Shown here: piece by piece, positions 1 through 9,370 of the stretch
Numbering within the stretch: position 1 is the stretch's first letter
Layout of the letters: each line of letters opens with the position of its first letter
NCBI GenBank assembly: GCA_023663655.1
Contig: JAMPGZ010000001.1
Location: forward strand, 97,671 to 161,670
DNA length: 64,000 nt
From: Lachnospiraceae bacterium
Lineage (GTDB): Bacteria > Bacteroidota > Bacteroidia > Bacteroidales > Muribaculaceae
Direction of reading: 5' to 3'
Position numbers and translations under genes: made by a program
Notes under the pieces: generated by a model
Told to the model about the DNA's origin: nothing
What the model saw: the letters and a program-made list of their open reading frames with translations, nothing else
Database searches by the model: none

Positions 1-2312
1 CATGCAAGCAGGGGGATGGCAAATATCAGTATGGCATAGATGACTTTGGCGGTGAGGGTGAGATACCATGGTGCGGAGACCATCACTGTCACTTCAAGCG
101 GTTCCGATTCGAGGGTGTCCTCCTTTGCCTTGATTTGAATCGAATGTGTGCCGGGAGGGAGATGAGGAAGAGCCAAGGTGCTTATGCCGGAGGGTAGCTG
201 GGTCCAGGAATCATATATCCCCGGCATACACCACATATATGTGCGGTTTTCTCCGCGTGTGAAGTCTTTCCCTGCAAGCCTTATGGTGAGATTGCCGTTG
301 TCATGACTCAGGTTTATCTCTCCGCTCTTGGTCAAATAGGGTTTTCCGTCCCGCCGGAATGAATTTTTAGTTATGCGGTTTCCTTCAAGAAAAAGTCCCG
401 ATACCGATGGTTTGCTCGGAGCGTGTGGAGGGTTAAGACGGGCAGGGTCAAAAACCGTAACTCCTCGATTGCCGCTTAAAATCACCTTCGCTTGGTTGAT
501 TGTGGTGCATGAGAATCCAAAGTCGTCAATATTGCCTCTGAATTTATGGGTTCTGATGTGGAACGCTGAATCGACCTGAGCGATCTCTTCATGGCATCCT
601 ATCCAGGCATTGCCCTCCGTGTCAAATGCTATGGATGATAAAAACATATCGGGCAATCCGTCCTTAACCGACAGATGCCTGTAGCTCCAGTCATCGGGGT
701 TGATGATATACACTCCGTTGCTTGTGGCGCTCCACACATTGCCGTTGGCATCCTCTCCGATGGAATTGTGTACTCCTTTGCATAATTGGGGATATCGTTG
801 GCTCAGATGGATTATCTCCTTTGTTGCTGTGTCATATACCGCCAATGAGCCGTACATGCCTATCCAAAGGCGGTCACGGGAATCACAGAACAGCGAGGAC
901 ACCCATATCAGGTTGGAGCCCTTGTTGCCCAGCGGCAACATCTCGGCGGCACCGGTGTTTGAGTCCACTGCCGCCACACCTCCGCCAAGCACACCGAAAT
1001 AAATGTTGCCGTATGAATCGGAGGCTATCGAACTGCCCTGATATTTTCCCTCAGGGCGGAATATCAGCCTGTCTTTTCCTGATGAGGCGTTTATTTCGTA
1101 AAGCCCTTCGTGGTCTATTCCGGCGAGCAGTATGCCGTCGGCGGTGCGCAACAAGGAAGTGACCGCGTTGGAAAACCGGCGTGTTGACTTTAGATTGCCT
1201 TGCCGATCAATATTCAGCAGACGTCCGTCAGATAGTCCGCACCACAATGTTCCCTCATCGGCTACCGTCAATATGGGACCGGTGTACAGACTTCCGGTTA
1301 CTTCGGAAATATCAATATGTTCATAGTCAGGCTCTTCTTCCGCCGCCATGACCGCACCGTAGCGAGGGACTCCTATCCATAGGTTTTGTTCCGAGTCCTC
1401 ATATAGTGCCGATATATGGGCTTCACGGGTGCTTGCCGGTATTTTTATCTCTCTCTCCGGCTCCAGCCTTTTGCCGTTCTTGGCGAGTACAAAGATTCCT
1501 TGTTTTTCCGCTGCGGCGATGATGCTTCCATCTTTTCGTAGTGTAGCCGAGGTAAGCGTCGGAAAAATATTTCCGTCAATCTTAATCCGAGATATTGTGC
1601 CGTCGGAAGCTCGCCATTTCAATAGAGTTTCCGAGCAGAACACCAGTATGTCGCCATCCTTACGGGAGATCAGGAAGCGTATGTAGCCATCGGTGATTTT
1701 ATCGATCTTCACACTGCCGTCATCATCCACGGTCATCAATGTGCCTCCATGAGTGCCGCACACAAGTTTTCGTGAGGAGGATTCGACGATGGAATTTATA
1801 TTGGTTCCTCCGGGCAGCTCTATTTTTACTGCTGATAATATTGAGTCGGATGGCGAAACTTTATACACGCCTATTCCTGCCGCGACAAAAGCCACCGTCC
1901 CGTCGCTGCATTCGCAGAGGTCGGAAATGTAACCGTTGAACTCAATGCCGGGCAGGGACACACGGGTGAAGTCGTCACTGTCAGGATTGTACAGATTCAG
2001 CCCCTCACACGTTGCCACCCATAGCCGGGAGTGGCTGTCGTGCAGCAGTTTGTTGACCCTGTTGTCGCTGAGTGAACGGGGATTGGTGTCATCGTAGAAA
2101 AAGGAGTCAAAGTTGGAGCCGTCGAAGCGCAGAAGCCCTGTTCCGGTACCTATCCATACAAAGCCATCCTCGCCACGGCTGAAATCGGTGAGAGTGGTCG
2201 TGGCAAGCTGACGATTGGTGAAATTCCTGATTCTGCGTGGGTGTCCGTCAGCGATGACCGACAGACTGTTGGCGATGACCAGCAGGAGGAGAGTGAGGAA
2301 GCCGCGCATCAT
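1..2312 (-). CDS. two-component regulator propeller protein, likely hybrid sensor (HTCS), C-terminus cut by window edge
   Basis: The visible 770 residues match the periplasmic sensor half of Bacteroidetes hybrid two-component systems. They start with a signal peptide (MRGFLTLLLLVIANSLSVIA), followed by many Reg_prop repeats such as DGFVWIGTGTGLLRFDG, then a Y_Y_Y-type Ig-like domain with the LPPGTHSIQIKAKE motif. A hydrophobic membrane segment (about residues 750-770) begins as the window ends. Known full-length members continue into a histidine kinase, a receiver and an AraC-type DNA-binding domain that switch on polysaccharide loci; those parts lie outside the window, so a plain propeller protein is not excluded. 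Start is ATG at 2312 (or the adjacent ATG at 2309), only 10 bases after the stop of the U32 peptidase, so the two may be co-transcribed. No SusC/SusD pair adjoins it here, so its target locus is unknown. Confidence 0.85.
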   Translation of the reverse strand, partial: MMRGFLTLLLLVIANSLSVIADGHPRRIRNFTNRQLATTTLTDFSRGEDGFVWIGTGTGLLRFDGSNFDSFFYDDTNPRSLSDNRVNKLLHDSHSRLWVATCEGLNLYNPDSDDFTRVSLPGIEFNGYISDLCECSDGTVAFVAAGIGVYKVSPSDSILSAVKIELPGGTNINSIVESSSRKLVCGTHGGTLMTVDDDGSVKIDKITDGYIRFLISRKDGDILVFCSETLLKWRASDGTISRIKIDGNIFPTLTSATLRKDGSIIAAAEKQGIFVLAKNGKRLEPEREIKIPASTREAHISALYEDSEQNLWIGVPRYGAVMAAEEEPDYEHIDISEVTGSLYTGPILTVADEGTLWCGLSDGRLLNIDRQGNLKSTRRFSNAVTSLLRTADGILLAGIDHEGLYEINASSGKDRLIFRPEGKYQGSSIASDSYGNIYFGVLGGGVAAVDSNTGAAEMLPLGNKGSNLIWVSSLFCDSRDRLWIGMYGSLAVYDTATKEIIHLSQRYPQLCKGVHNSIGEDANGNVWSATSNGVYIINPDDWSYRHLSVKDGLPDMFLSSIAFDTEGNAWIGCHEEIAQVDSAFHIRTHKFRGNIDDFGFSCTTINQAKVILSGNRGVTVFDPARLNPPHAPSKPSVSGLFLEGNRITKNSFRRDGKPYLTKSGEINLSHDNGNLTIRLAGKDFTRGENRTYMWCMPGIYDSWTQLPSGISTLALPHLPPGTHSIQIKAKEDTLESEPLEVTVMVSAPWYLTLTAKVIYAILIFAIPLLA

Positions 2313-2322
2313 CAACCGGTAT

Positions 2323-3561
2323 CTATCGTTTCTCCCAGATAAACAGGCGGTCCGACGGACGTATCTTCTCTGACACTTTAATCGAGAAGTGGTCGCCCTT
2401 CACCGCTTTATCGACAGGCTTCAGGTCCACGCGTATCTCGTCGACGGTCATAAGGATGGCTCCGGTTGTCGGACCGGTGATGACGATCTCATCGCCGGTG
2501 TTGAGCTCGCCGCTCTCCATCAGGAACTCAGCGACACCGATGTTGCTGAAATAGCGTATCCCCTTGGCGGCATAGACCTTGGTGCGTGTTGCCGAGGAGC
2601 CATACTTTGCCGACCATTCTCCCAGACGTTGCCCCAGGTAGTAGCCGTCCCAGAATCCACGGTTGAAAATAGTGGCGAGGCGGGCATCCCACTGCGCGAT
2701 TTTTTCTTCGGTGAAGGTGCCGTCACACACGGCTGTGATAGCCTCGTTGTAGCACTCCACTGCTATTTTCACATATTCCGGTCCTCTTGCCCTGCCCTCG
2801 ATCTTGAACACCGACACTCCGGCATCAATCATCTTGTTGAGGAAATGAATTGTCTTGAGGTCTTTGGGCGACATGATATATTTGTTCTCCACGGCAAGCT
2901 CCTCACCGGTCTCGCGGTCGGTCACGGTATAGCCTCGGCGGCATATCTGTCCGCATGAGCCTCGGTTGGCGCTGCGGTTCATTTCGTGAAGGCTCAGGTA
3001 GCATTTGCCCGACACCGCCATGCACAGCGCGCCGTGGCAGAACATCTCGATGCGGGCGGGTTCGCCATGAGGTCCGCAGATGTTCTCCTCGCGGATGCGG
3101 CGTGATATCTCGCCCACCTGGTCGAGATTGAGCTCGCGGGCAAGCACCATCACATCAGCCCATTGCGAGTAGAACTTGACAGCTTCAATATTGGTCACGT
3201 TCACCTGGGTCGAGATATGCACCTCCACGCCTATGCTGCGGGCATACATGATGGCGGCTATGTCGCTTGCTATGATTGCCGACACTTGCGCCTCCTTGGC
3301 GGCATTGACTATCGAGTGCAGTGTCTCCATGTCGGAATCATAGACTATCGTGTTGACGGTAAGATAGGTCTTGACCCCATGTTCACGACAAATGTCGGCG
3401 ATCTTGTGCAGATCGTCGACATTGAAATTATTAGCTGAGCGGGCTCGCATATTCAGCCCCTCTATTCCGAAGTACACGGCATCGGTACCGGCATTTATCG
3501 CGGCGTAAAGTGACTCGTATGAGCCTACGGGCGCCATTATTTCGAAGTCAGATCGTTTCAT
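2323..3561 (-). CDS. U32 family peptidase / RNA-hydroxylation-type protein
   Basis: This 412-residue protein has the U32 (collagenase-like) fold signature. The N-terminus has EIMAPVGSYESLYAAINAGTDAVYFG, in the form used by U32 proteins, and the central cysteine block runs EMFCHGALCMAVSGKCYLS followed by NRGSCGQICRRGY. Characterised U32 members such as TrhP (YegQ) and RlhA (YdcP) take part in hydroxylation of tRNA or 23S rRNA rather than classical proteolysis. The length is closer to TrhP than to the two-domain RlhA, so a tRNA-modification role is likely but inferred. It is the first gene of a possible two-gene unit with the propeller protein. A perfect TAnnTTTG box lies four bases before the ATG, so its mRNA may have almost no leader. 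Confidence 0.85.
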   Translation of the reverse strand: MKRSDFEIMAPVGSYESLYAAINAGTDAVYFGIEGLNMRARSANNFNVDDLHKIADICREHGVKTYLTVNTIVYDSDMETLHSIVNAAKEAQVSAIIASDIAAIMYARSIGVEVHISTQVNVTNIEAVKFYSQWADVMVLARELNLDQVGEISRRIREENICGPHGEPARIEMFCHGALCMAVSGKCYLSLHEMNRSANRGSCGQICRRGYTVTDRETGEELAVENKYIMSPKDLKTIHFLNKMIDAGVSVFKIEGRARGPEYVKIAVECYNEAITAVCDGTFTEEKIAQWDARLATIFNRGFWDGYYLGQRLGEWSAKYGSSATRTKVYAAKGIRYFSNIGVAEFLMESGELNTGDEIVITGPTTGAILMTVDEIRVDLKPVDKAVKGDHFSIKVSEKIRPSDRLFIWEKR

Positions 3562-3565
3562 GTAG

Positions 3566-3573
3566 CAAATTTA
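3566..3573 (-). promoter_or_regulatory. Bacteroidetes -7 box (TAAATTTG) of the U32 peptidase gene
   Basis: Reads TAAATTTG on the minus strand, an exact match to TAnnTTTG, and ends four bases before the start codon. No clear TTTG is seen at -33. The distance implies a leaderless or nearly leaderless transcript. Confidence 0.55.
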
Positions 3574-3653
3574 GCGAAAAATCATGACACTCTCCGAGTT
3601 CTTTTCCCGATACTTTCTTATACCGGCTAAAGAGATGATGCTTTAAGCTCTCT

Positions 3654-4046
3654 TTAAAGCATATATTTCTTGCCCGCGATGATATATATGCCGTGAGTGA
3701 GAGGGAAAACATTGGTGCCGGGCAGCACACGCAGCATCTTGACTGTGGCGGTGCCGAGGCTGTACAGTGGAATGATCTGCTCGATGCTTGAATTAATCAC
3801 TATGTTGCCATTCTTAGGCGTTACCATGATTGATTTTTTGGAAGCCGCGCCATGCAGGTTATTATCCTTGTTTATGAAGTCGATGCCTGATATGTCGCTG
3901 TCAAAGCCCACATTGACATCGGGGTTGGGTTTTTCCCATTCCCCCTCGGTCACATCGATTTTAGTATCATCGTCATAGTTGAAATCATTCGCGAAGCTCA
4001 GTGCCGGACTCATCAGAAATATGAGTATGAAAAATATGTTACGCAT
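3654..4046 (-). CDS. small secreted protein with T9SS-like C-terminal sorting region
   Basis: This 130-residue protein begins with a signal peptide (MRNIFFILIFLMSPALSFA) and has an acidic N-terminal stretch (NDFNYDDDTKIDVTEGEWE). The last 55 residues look like a type IX secretion sorting domain: a strand with NGNIVINSS, then IPLYSLGTATVKMLRVLPG, then THGIYIIAGKKYML, resembling the usual 'lp.GiYIv..g.k' ending. It is the last gene of the fimbrillin-like operon, 49 bases after the metalloprotease lipoprotein. The mature part before the sorting region is only about 50 residues, unusually small for a T9SS cargo. PorV, the T9SS shuttle protein, is encoded at 50485. Function beyond export is unknown. 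A short inverted repeat overlaps the stop codon. Confidence 0.6.
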   Translation of the reverse strand: MRNIFFILIFLMSPALSFANDFNYDDDTKIDVTEGEWEKPNPDVNVGFDSDISGIDFINKDNNLHGAASKKSIMVTPKNGNIVINSSIEQIIPLYSLGTATVKMLRVLPGTNVFPLTHGIYIIAGKKYML

Positions 4047-4095
4047 ATTGATCTGTCTTTTTTAGCAGGTTATTTGAATACTTTTGTTCCGTTCA

Positions 4096-5934
4096 TCAGC
4101 GGTTGTAGGGGAGAGAAGTGACATCGGTGCGGTTAGGCACAGGAAGTTTGCCCTCTCGTCCCAGTTGAACGAATATTTTCGCGCAGAGCACCGTCCACTT
4201 GTCGCCGTAGGTCATGTTGGAGCTGTGGTTGTAGCCAAGGCAATGACCATACTCGTGGAACATAGCCTGTCTTGCATAGTTGTGGGGGTTGGCATTGGGG
4301 GCGGTAGCGTCATGATATACGCCGGTGTAGCAATAGTCGGCAAGACCGTAGGTCTGTCCGCCGCCGAGACCGCCCACTCCCACTACGCGTCCCAATTGCA
4401 AACCGCCGTGTGTACGGATTTTGTTGCGTAGGGCATCGAGGTTGATAGCGTTGCCTGCATTATCTTTCAGGATGCCGTCATACGTGTCAAGCTCGGCGCT
4501 GAACTCAGGTGATGCAAACATGAATGCCATGTTAAGCGCAAGCGCCACTCCATGACGGCAGAGCATCGGGTCCATGTGTCGCCAATTGGCATGACCGTTG
4601 TCGGCTCCGAACTTGCTGAATCGTATATACCACCGTGAATCGATTGTCGAGATTTTCTTCATGAATTCATCGTCAGTCTCGAATTTTATCTCGACATCTC
4701 CTGCCTTCAGGTCGGGTTGTGCCGGGATTCTGATATTTCTGCCCGATTCTGTTTTGAATACGCTCTCTTTTGTCACTACCGGTAGCTCAAACGATGCATC
4801 GATGAATGCCGGAATGGATTCGAAATAGGCGAGGTCGACCCATTCGCTGCTGATGTTTCTGAAACGTCCGAATACTTTTACGTTTTTAACATCCATGGGT
4901 GAATAGAGCTTCACGCCGAGTGAGCCGGTGGTTGATATTTGCATCTGAAGCGGAGCGTTGACGTAGAATGAGCGTAAAGAGGTGTTGTAGAACACTTCCC
5001 GTGGCTCATCGGACATGAACATGGTGTCGGTGTCAAATCGCCATAATTGATCCTTGGTTACATATAATCGTCCCGACTCGTTTTCCGGATGTCGGTATTG
5101 GATCTCAATCCGCGACACTTTCCCTTTCTGCAGGTTTAATCCGCTGAATGTGTAACGGGTGTGGAAATCCTCGCCACCTTCGATCGATGACACTACATCG
5201 ACCCATCCGCTCACAGGCTTTTCTGTCGGGAAAGTGGTGAATGTGAAGTTTCCTGACGCATCAGTGATGTCAAAATCCGCGATTTTATTGGTGCCTGAAT
5301 ATCCTCCGTCGGCATTGAGTGAGGAGGGGATATCTTCGGCTATCGACACGCTGACATTTTTTATATGGCGCCACAGTGACTTATTTTCCATCTTGAACGC
5401 CACATCTACCTTTGCCACAGCAAGATCAAGCTCTACCTGCTCGTTTATCGGTGACTGGTCGAAACCGATGGCGAAATCAAGTTTCTTGTAATAATAGATG
5501 CTGTTCACCGGGCTGTTCTCGCTTTCGCAGGTAAGCCACGGCTCCGATATTTCTGCGGGCGATTGAGCGTCGATCGGCTCGCTGCTTGAGCCGATGAACA
5601 TTATTGAATATCGTCCGCTTTTCAAGCCTTCGAGGGTCAGTTGGCTGAAATCATTCTCAAGACGGCAATAATGGTGGTCAAGGATATGCCCGTTTCCGTC
5701 GGCAAGGAGATATTTCAAGTCATATATCCCTTCAGGGGCAGTGGCACCCTCCTCGCCGGCTTCTGACTCCTGATCGTTGTCAGCTCGTGAAGATACGCTT
5801 ATCCCGTAGCGGTTGTGGACATTTATCTGAAATGTTGCAGAGCCTGTGCTGTCCACGTCGGGGCTGTTGGACTCCGAGTCGCAAGCTGTCAGCATAAGAC
5901 CTGCCGCAAGCCATAGTATATGAGTTCTTTTCAT
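4096..5934 (-). CDS. metzincin-type zinc metalloprotease lipoprotein of a fimbrillin operon
   Basis: This 612-residue protein is a lipoprotein (LMLTACDSE, lipidated Cys18). Residues about 30-280 resemble the fimbrillin/Mfa2-type beta-sandwich seen in Bacteroidales fimbrial proteins. The C-terminus carries a zinc site HEYGHCLGYNH (His560, Glu561, His564, His570), i.e. HExxHxxGxxH, followed at once by a Met-turn-like SSNMTYG (Met574). The Met-turn is very close to the third histidine compared with classical metzincins. It sits between a fimbrillin-like lipoprotein (42 bases upstream) and a small T9SS-like protein, so processing of fimbrial or surface proteins is a reasonable but unproven role. 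Family members are annotated as zinc-dependent metalloproteinase lipoproteins. Confidence 0.75.
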   Translation of the reverse strand: MKRTHILWLAAGLMLTACDSESNSPDVDSTGSATFQINVHNRYGISVSSRADNDQESEAGEEGATAPEGIYDLKYLLADGNGHILDHHYCRLENDFSQLTLEGLKSGRYSIMFIGSSSEPIDAQSPAEISEPWLTCESENSPVNSIYYYKKLDFAIGFDQSPINEQVELDLAVAKVDVAFKMENKSLWRHIKNVSVSIAEDIPSSLNADGGYSGTNKIADFDITDASGNFTFTTFPTEKPVSGWVDVVSSIEGGEDFHTRYTFSGLNLQKGKVSRIEIQYRHPENESGRLYVTKDQLWRFDTDTMFMSDEPREVFYNTSLRSFYVNAPLQMQISTTGSLGVKLYSPMDVKNVKVFGRFRNISSEWVDLAYFESIPAFIDASFELPVVTKESVFKTESGRNIRIPAQPDLKAGDVEIKFETDDEFMKKISTIDSRWYIRFSKFGADNGHANWRHMDPMLCRHGVALALNMAFMFASPEFSAELDTYDGILKDNAGNAINLDALRNKIRTHGGLQLGRVVGVGGLGGGQTYGLADYCYTGVYHDATAPNANPHNYARQAMFHEYGHCLGYNHSSNMTYGDKWTVLCAKIFVQLGREGKLPVPNRTDVTSLPYNR

Positions 5935-5976
5935 TGCAGTTGAATCATTTGGATATACACATAGTGTTGCTGTCGG

Positions 5977-7884
5977 TTAGTCCTTGATGCCTCTCACAGG
6001 GCAGAAGCCGTCGTAGTTCCAGTTGCTTTTTGATAGTTTGGCTCCGTCACCTCCATCGACATTCACCCAGTCAATGAGCCACACGCTGCGGTCGTTTGCC
6101 ACCCAGTAGGTGACACGGTTCTCATATTTGAAGCCGCCATGTCCGGGCACTTCATTCTTGCTGTTTGACTTGTTGGAACATATCGGCACAAACAGTTTGT
6201 TGCCTGAGTCAAGTGATTCAAAGAGCACGTAGCGCATTTTGAAATTCTGCTTGTTCACATTTGCGCTTGGTGTGGAAAGCGTTCCGGGGAGGGTCACTAC
6301 TGTAGCCTTTATGCGTTCACCGGTGCGGCACACATATTCCGAGGGGATGGTGGTTCCGGCAGGGATCAGGTCTTCCCACTCCGAGAATGAAGCCACGTGA
6401 TAGCCCTCGGGGAGCGGCATATTCTTGGGTTTGTTCCAGGGTATGTGTTCGGCGCGGAGAGCTGCGTCGGTGGGTAGCGGATTGGCGGTAGGATCGTTGG
6501 AGGTCCAGGGAGAGAACGGATTGGATCTGCCATACTGGAAGAAGTTTCCTACCGACTCGGCGAAGCGCTGTTTATACATCTCCTCTACGCTGTCAAGACC
6601 GTCGAGGATATATATCTGGTCTTCAAGGTCGGATGAGGTGGCATTGAAGCACATCCATTCGTGTCCGGCTATTTTCACCGTCTCTATCTGATAGGGTGAC
6701 GACTCCACTCTTACTTCGACAAAATCATAGCTTTGTGACAGCAGTGCATTGCGCAGGTGCATGATGACTGAATATCCGAGTCGTCCTTTGCCCTGGGGCT
6801 CCACGTTGATGTTGAATGATGACACATATCCCTTGTCGAGTGTGACGATCGGATTTTCTGTGATGCTTGTTGCTGCTGTCAGCCCATCGGTCGAAGACAG
6901 ATTTATTTTGGTTTCACCACGGAAAGCGAGTTTCAGTCCGTTCACACCGCTTGCGGGCACGGTCACCACTCGTTTCTCATAGTCCACGGTCACTCCGGCG
7001 GGAATTACCGAGTATTCGGGATCGATGCCCATGCCGTTGCCTACTTCAGTGCCGGCTCCCAAAGTGTCGCCGGTCACCCAGTCATTCACCTTGAATGTGG
7101 TTTCTACCTTTGAGCCTGCGTTTACCACCTGAAGGGTATACACCTTGTTGCGCTCCACGCGTGGCAAGGATGTGGTCATGTCCATGGGTATTTCGCCGTA
7201 TGAGCCGCGGATTCTCACATTCACCGGCTTGGTGCTCTCGAATAGGGTGAACAGTCCCTTTTCAACCCCCTTGAACGGTGTCGTAAAATTGTGGGAGAAG
7301 CTCACGGTGGGGCATTCAGCCACATCTTCGCCGGGGAAAACGAAAGTTGCCGAGGGGGTGTTCTCGATGATTATCTCGTTCACGTTTATATTGGAGTCAA
7401 CTTCATTGACAAGGTCGATACGGGCAACTGAACGCGTCATTTCTACGGTTAGTTCTCCGGCGGCATATACGTCATCATTCAGCGTGGCGCAGCCCGACAG
7501 GAACATAGGGGCGGAATTTGCTCCATTATCGCAATAAGCCATCATGCCGGTGAAGTCGGTCACTGTGGTTTTGCCTTCCGCGTCAAGGGCTATCCCTGAG
7601 GTGGTGAATACCATTCCCTCGCCCACATCCTTTATTTTTATCGGATCGTTTTGCGGATCATTAGAGTGAAGTGTCTTCACCAGATTCTCGCCACGGAATA
7701 TGTAAAGGTCCACATCGTTCAGATTTTCTTCTGTGGCGCTTTCTCCGCTGCGGGAAAAGGTCAGGACAACATCGGCGTTGTCGGAATTTTCGGGCTCGGT
7801 CGATCGGTCAGTGCAAGCTGTCATGCCGGTCATGATTAATGCGGCGGCTATGCCTGCAAATTTTTGCGGGTAAAAGTTGGTCAT
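5977..7884 (-). CDS. fimbrillin-family lipoprotein, probable fimbrial tip or accessory subunit
   Basis: This 635-residue lipoprotein (MTGMTACTD, Cys24) has the N-terminal fimbrillin pattern: ADVVLTFSRSGESATEENLNDVDLYIF, then LTVEMTRSVARIDLVN and TTSLPRVERNKVYTLQV, as in FimA/Mfa-type subunits of Bacteroidales. The C-terminal third differs: it holds a Trp- and Gly-rich domain ending VTYWVANDRSVWLIDW then GFCPVRGIKD, resembling FISUMP-type ends found on fimbrial tip proteins. It is first in the operon with the metzincin lipoprotein and the small T9SS-like protein. No major fimbrillin or separate anchor gene is visible, so it may form a minimal surface structure rather than a full fimbria. The 247 bases upstream show no convincing TAnnTTTG box. 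Confidence 0.75.
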   Translation of the reverse strand: MTNFYPQKFAGIAAALIMTGMTACTDRSTEPENSDNADVVLTFSRSGESATEENLNDVDLYIFRGENLVKTLHSNDPQNDPIKIKDVGEGMVFTTSGIALDAEGKTTVTDFTGMMAYCDNGANSAPMFLSGCATLNDDVYAAGELTVEMTRSVARIDLVNEVDSNINVNEIIIENTPSATFVFPGEDVAECPTVSFSHNFTTPFKGVEKGLFTLFESTKPVNVRIRGSYGEIPMDMTTSLPRVERNKVYTLQVVNAGSKVETTFKVNDWVTGDTLGAGTEVGNGMGIDPEYSVIPAGVTVDYEKRVVTVPASGVNGLKLAFRGETKINLSSTDGLTAATSITENPIVTLDKGYVSSFNINVEPQGKGRLGYSVIMHLRNALLSQSYDFVEVRVESSPYQIETVKIAGHEWMCFNATSSDLEDQIYILDGLDSVEEMYKQRFAESVGNFFQYGRSNPFSPWTSNDPTANPLPTDAALRAEHIPWNKPKNMPLPEGYHVASFSEWEDLIPAGTTIPSEYVCRTGERIKATVVTLPGTLSTPSANVNKQNFKMRYVLFESLDSGNKLFVPICSNKSNSKNEVPGHGGFKYENRVTYWVANDRSVWLIDWVNVDGGDGAKLSKSNWNYDGFCPVRGIKD

Positions 7885-8083
7885 AAAAGATATATGTTAA
7901 TAGCACTTTAAAAATCTCATCCTCAGTCGTATGTTACTGTAGACGACTCTATTTTTATCTAAATGAATGTTCCGAATCGGAAAAATTTGGCTGCGAAATT
8001 ATAAAAAGATTGCGATAACTCCAAATTTGGGTTCTGTGAATATGCTGCCGCCTGTTTTTGTTGTCTGATGCGAATGAATTTAT

Positions 8084-8091
8084 TATCTTTG
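8084..8091 (+). promoter_or_regulatory. -7 box (TATCTTTG) for the DUF4230 operon
   Basis: Exact TAnnTTTG match 40 bases before the start codon of the first DUF4230-like gene. A TTTG lies 24 bases upstream, a little further than the usual 19-21. Confidence 0.5.
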
Positions 8092-8131
8092 TCGGTGAGA
8101 TGGTTAGGCTTTATGCCTGACATCCGATAAC

Positions 8132-8722
8132 ATGAACATAATTATGAAGATGATAAATAGGTCAATGATCTTGTCAGCGGCAGTGTCAATGTTGCTTGTT
8201 GCTTGCGGCAGATCGTACAATACCGAGCTTTACCAAGAAATAAAGTCGGTCGACAAAATGGTGTTTGCGACCATGAGCATCACCAAGGTGCCGCGACTTG
8301 TGGATAGGGGCGATTTATGGAGGCTGGAATGGGGAAAACGCATCGCCGCCTACTCTTACAATACATATCTGCGCGCTTACATCGACCTGTCGGAATTGCA
8401 GATGGATGACTTGGCATTTGATGAAAAAGCCAAGACCGTCAAAGTGCTGTTGCCGCCCGTTGTCACCGAGATTGCCGGAAGGGACATGGAGATGAAGAAG
8501 ATATATGAGAATTTCACCGGAATGCGCTCATTGGAGATTACAGAGGAGGAGCTTGCCGCTATGAAGGAGAAAGCCAATGCCTCGCTGCTTGAGGAGCTTG
8601 ACCGGAACCCCATGTTCAAGAAGCAGCTTGCCGATGAGGCTAAACGGAAGGCAAGGGAATATTTTGAGGAGATTTTCCTCGATAACGGTTATGCCGCAAG
8701 CATCGATTTCAAGGAGGAGTGA
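8132..8722 (+). CDS. DUF4230-like lipoprotein
   Basis: This 196-residue protein carries a lipobox (LLVACGRS, Cys25), so it should be membrane-anchored outside the cytoplasm. The middle shows the DUF4230 pattern: AAYSYNTYLRAYIDLSELQ, then TVKVLLPPVVTEIAG, i.e. an amphipathic strand, 'IDLS.L', then a 'v.LPpp' turn. The C-terminus is a charged helix (EELAAMKEKANASLLEEL). DUF4230 has no assigned biochemical role. The next gene, 21 bases downstream, is a diverged copy of the same domain, and a membrane protein follows, so the three form one operon. Alternative starts are Met5 and Met7. Confidence 0.65.
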   Translation: MNIIMKMINRSMILSAAVSMLLVACGRSYNTELYQEIKSVDKMVFATMSITKVPRLVDRGDLWRLEWGKRIAAYSYNTYLRAYIDLSELQMDDLAFDEKAKTVKVLLPPVVTEIAGRDMEMKKIYENFTGMRSLEITEEELAAMKEKANASLLEELDRNPMFKKQLADEAKRKAREYFEEIFLDNGYAASIDFKEE

Positions 8723-8743
8723 CTTTTTAACAATATCTGAATT

Positions 8744-9370
8744 ATGACTGAAAAAAATATGAGAAAGAAGCTCTTCATAGGCATTCTGCTTAAAACTGCC
8801 GGATTATGCCTGTTGGTAATGGTGGCGATATTTGCCGTGAAAGCGCTCCTTCCGAAGGAGAAGGATGATATATCGGTCGACAAGGGGCGCATTGACGGAA
8901 TCGAGACCATGGTCAGGCTTTGCGCCATTGACTTCTACAATGAAGTGCCGGTGTGCGACACCATATACCCTAAAGTGTTTTTCGCCATCCAGAAGCAACG
9001 CGGAAGCATCTCATTTGATATTGAAAAACTGCAGGTGGATGCCGAGGGCGATACTGTCAAGATCACCCTTCCGCCGGAAGTGATCGAGGTGTTTGAAGCG
9101 ACCGACAAGGATTCGTGGCAACCTATCGACTCAAAGGATATGCGATGGTATAACCGCTGGGCTGAGGCTACTCCGCAGGAATGGAACCGAGTGAAAGCGA
9201 GAGTGAAGGCACGTTCCAAACGAGCGCTCTATGAAAATGGGACCGTGGCTAACGCCCGATTGGAGGGCGCCCGCAATCTTGAGGCGCTCATGAGCAATGT
9301 GTATCGCAAGCCTGTGAAAATATATGACCCAACGCCGCAAGGCGCTTACTTTAAAAAATATAAATTATGA
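8744..9370 (+). CDS. DUF4230-like membrane-anchored protein
   Basis: This 208-residue protein starts with a single hydrophobic segment (KLFIGILLKTAGLCLLVMV, about residues 9-28) that should anchor it in the inner membrane. The rest matches the preceding gene in layout: GSISFDIEKLQVDAEGDTVK followed by ITLPPEVIEV, the DUF4230 'D..kl...gdtv.i.LPppei' pattern, and a basic C-terminal helix. Unlike its neighbour it has no lipobox, so the pair may place the same domain on two membranes. Its stop overlaps the next start (ATGA). Function is unknown. Confidence 0.65.
   Translation: MTEKNMRKKLFIGILLKTAGLCLLVMVAIFAVKALLPKEKDDISVDKGRIDGIETMVRLCAIDFYNEVPVCDTIYPKVFFAIQKQRGSISFDIEKLQVDAEGDTVKITLPPEVIEVFEATDKDSWQPIDSKDMRWYNRWAEATPQEWNRVKARVKARSKRALYENGTVANARLEGARNLEALMSNVYRKPVKIYDPTPQGAYFKKYKL

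Noticed and set aside
7885-8083. promoter for the fimbrillin operon
   Set aside because: Only partial boxes such as TATAATTT are seen; none matches TAnnTTTG at a credible spacing.
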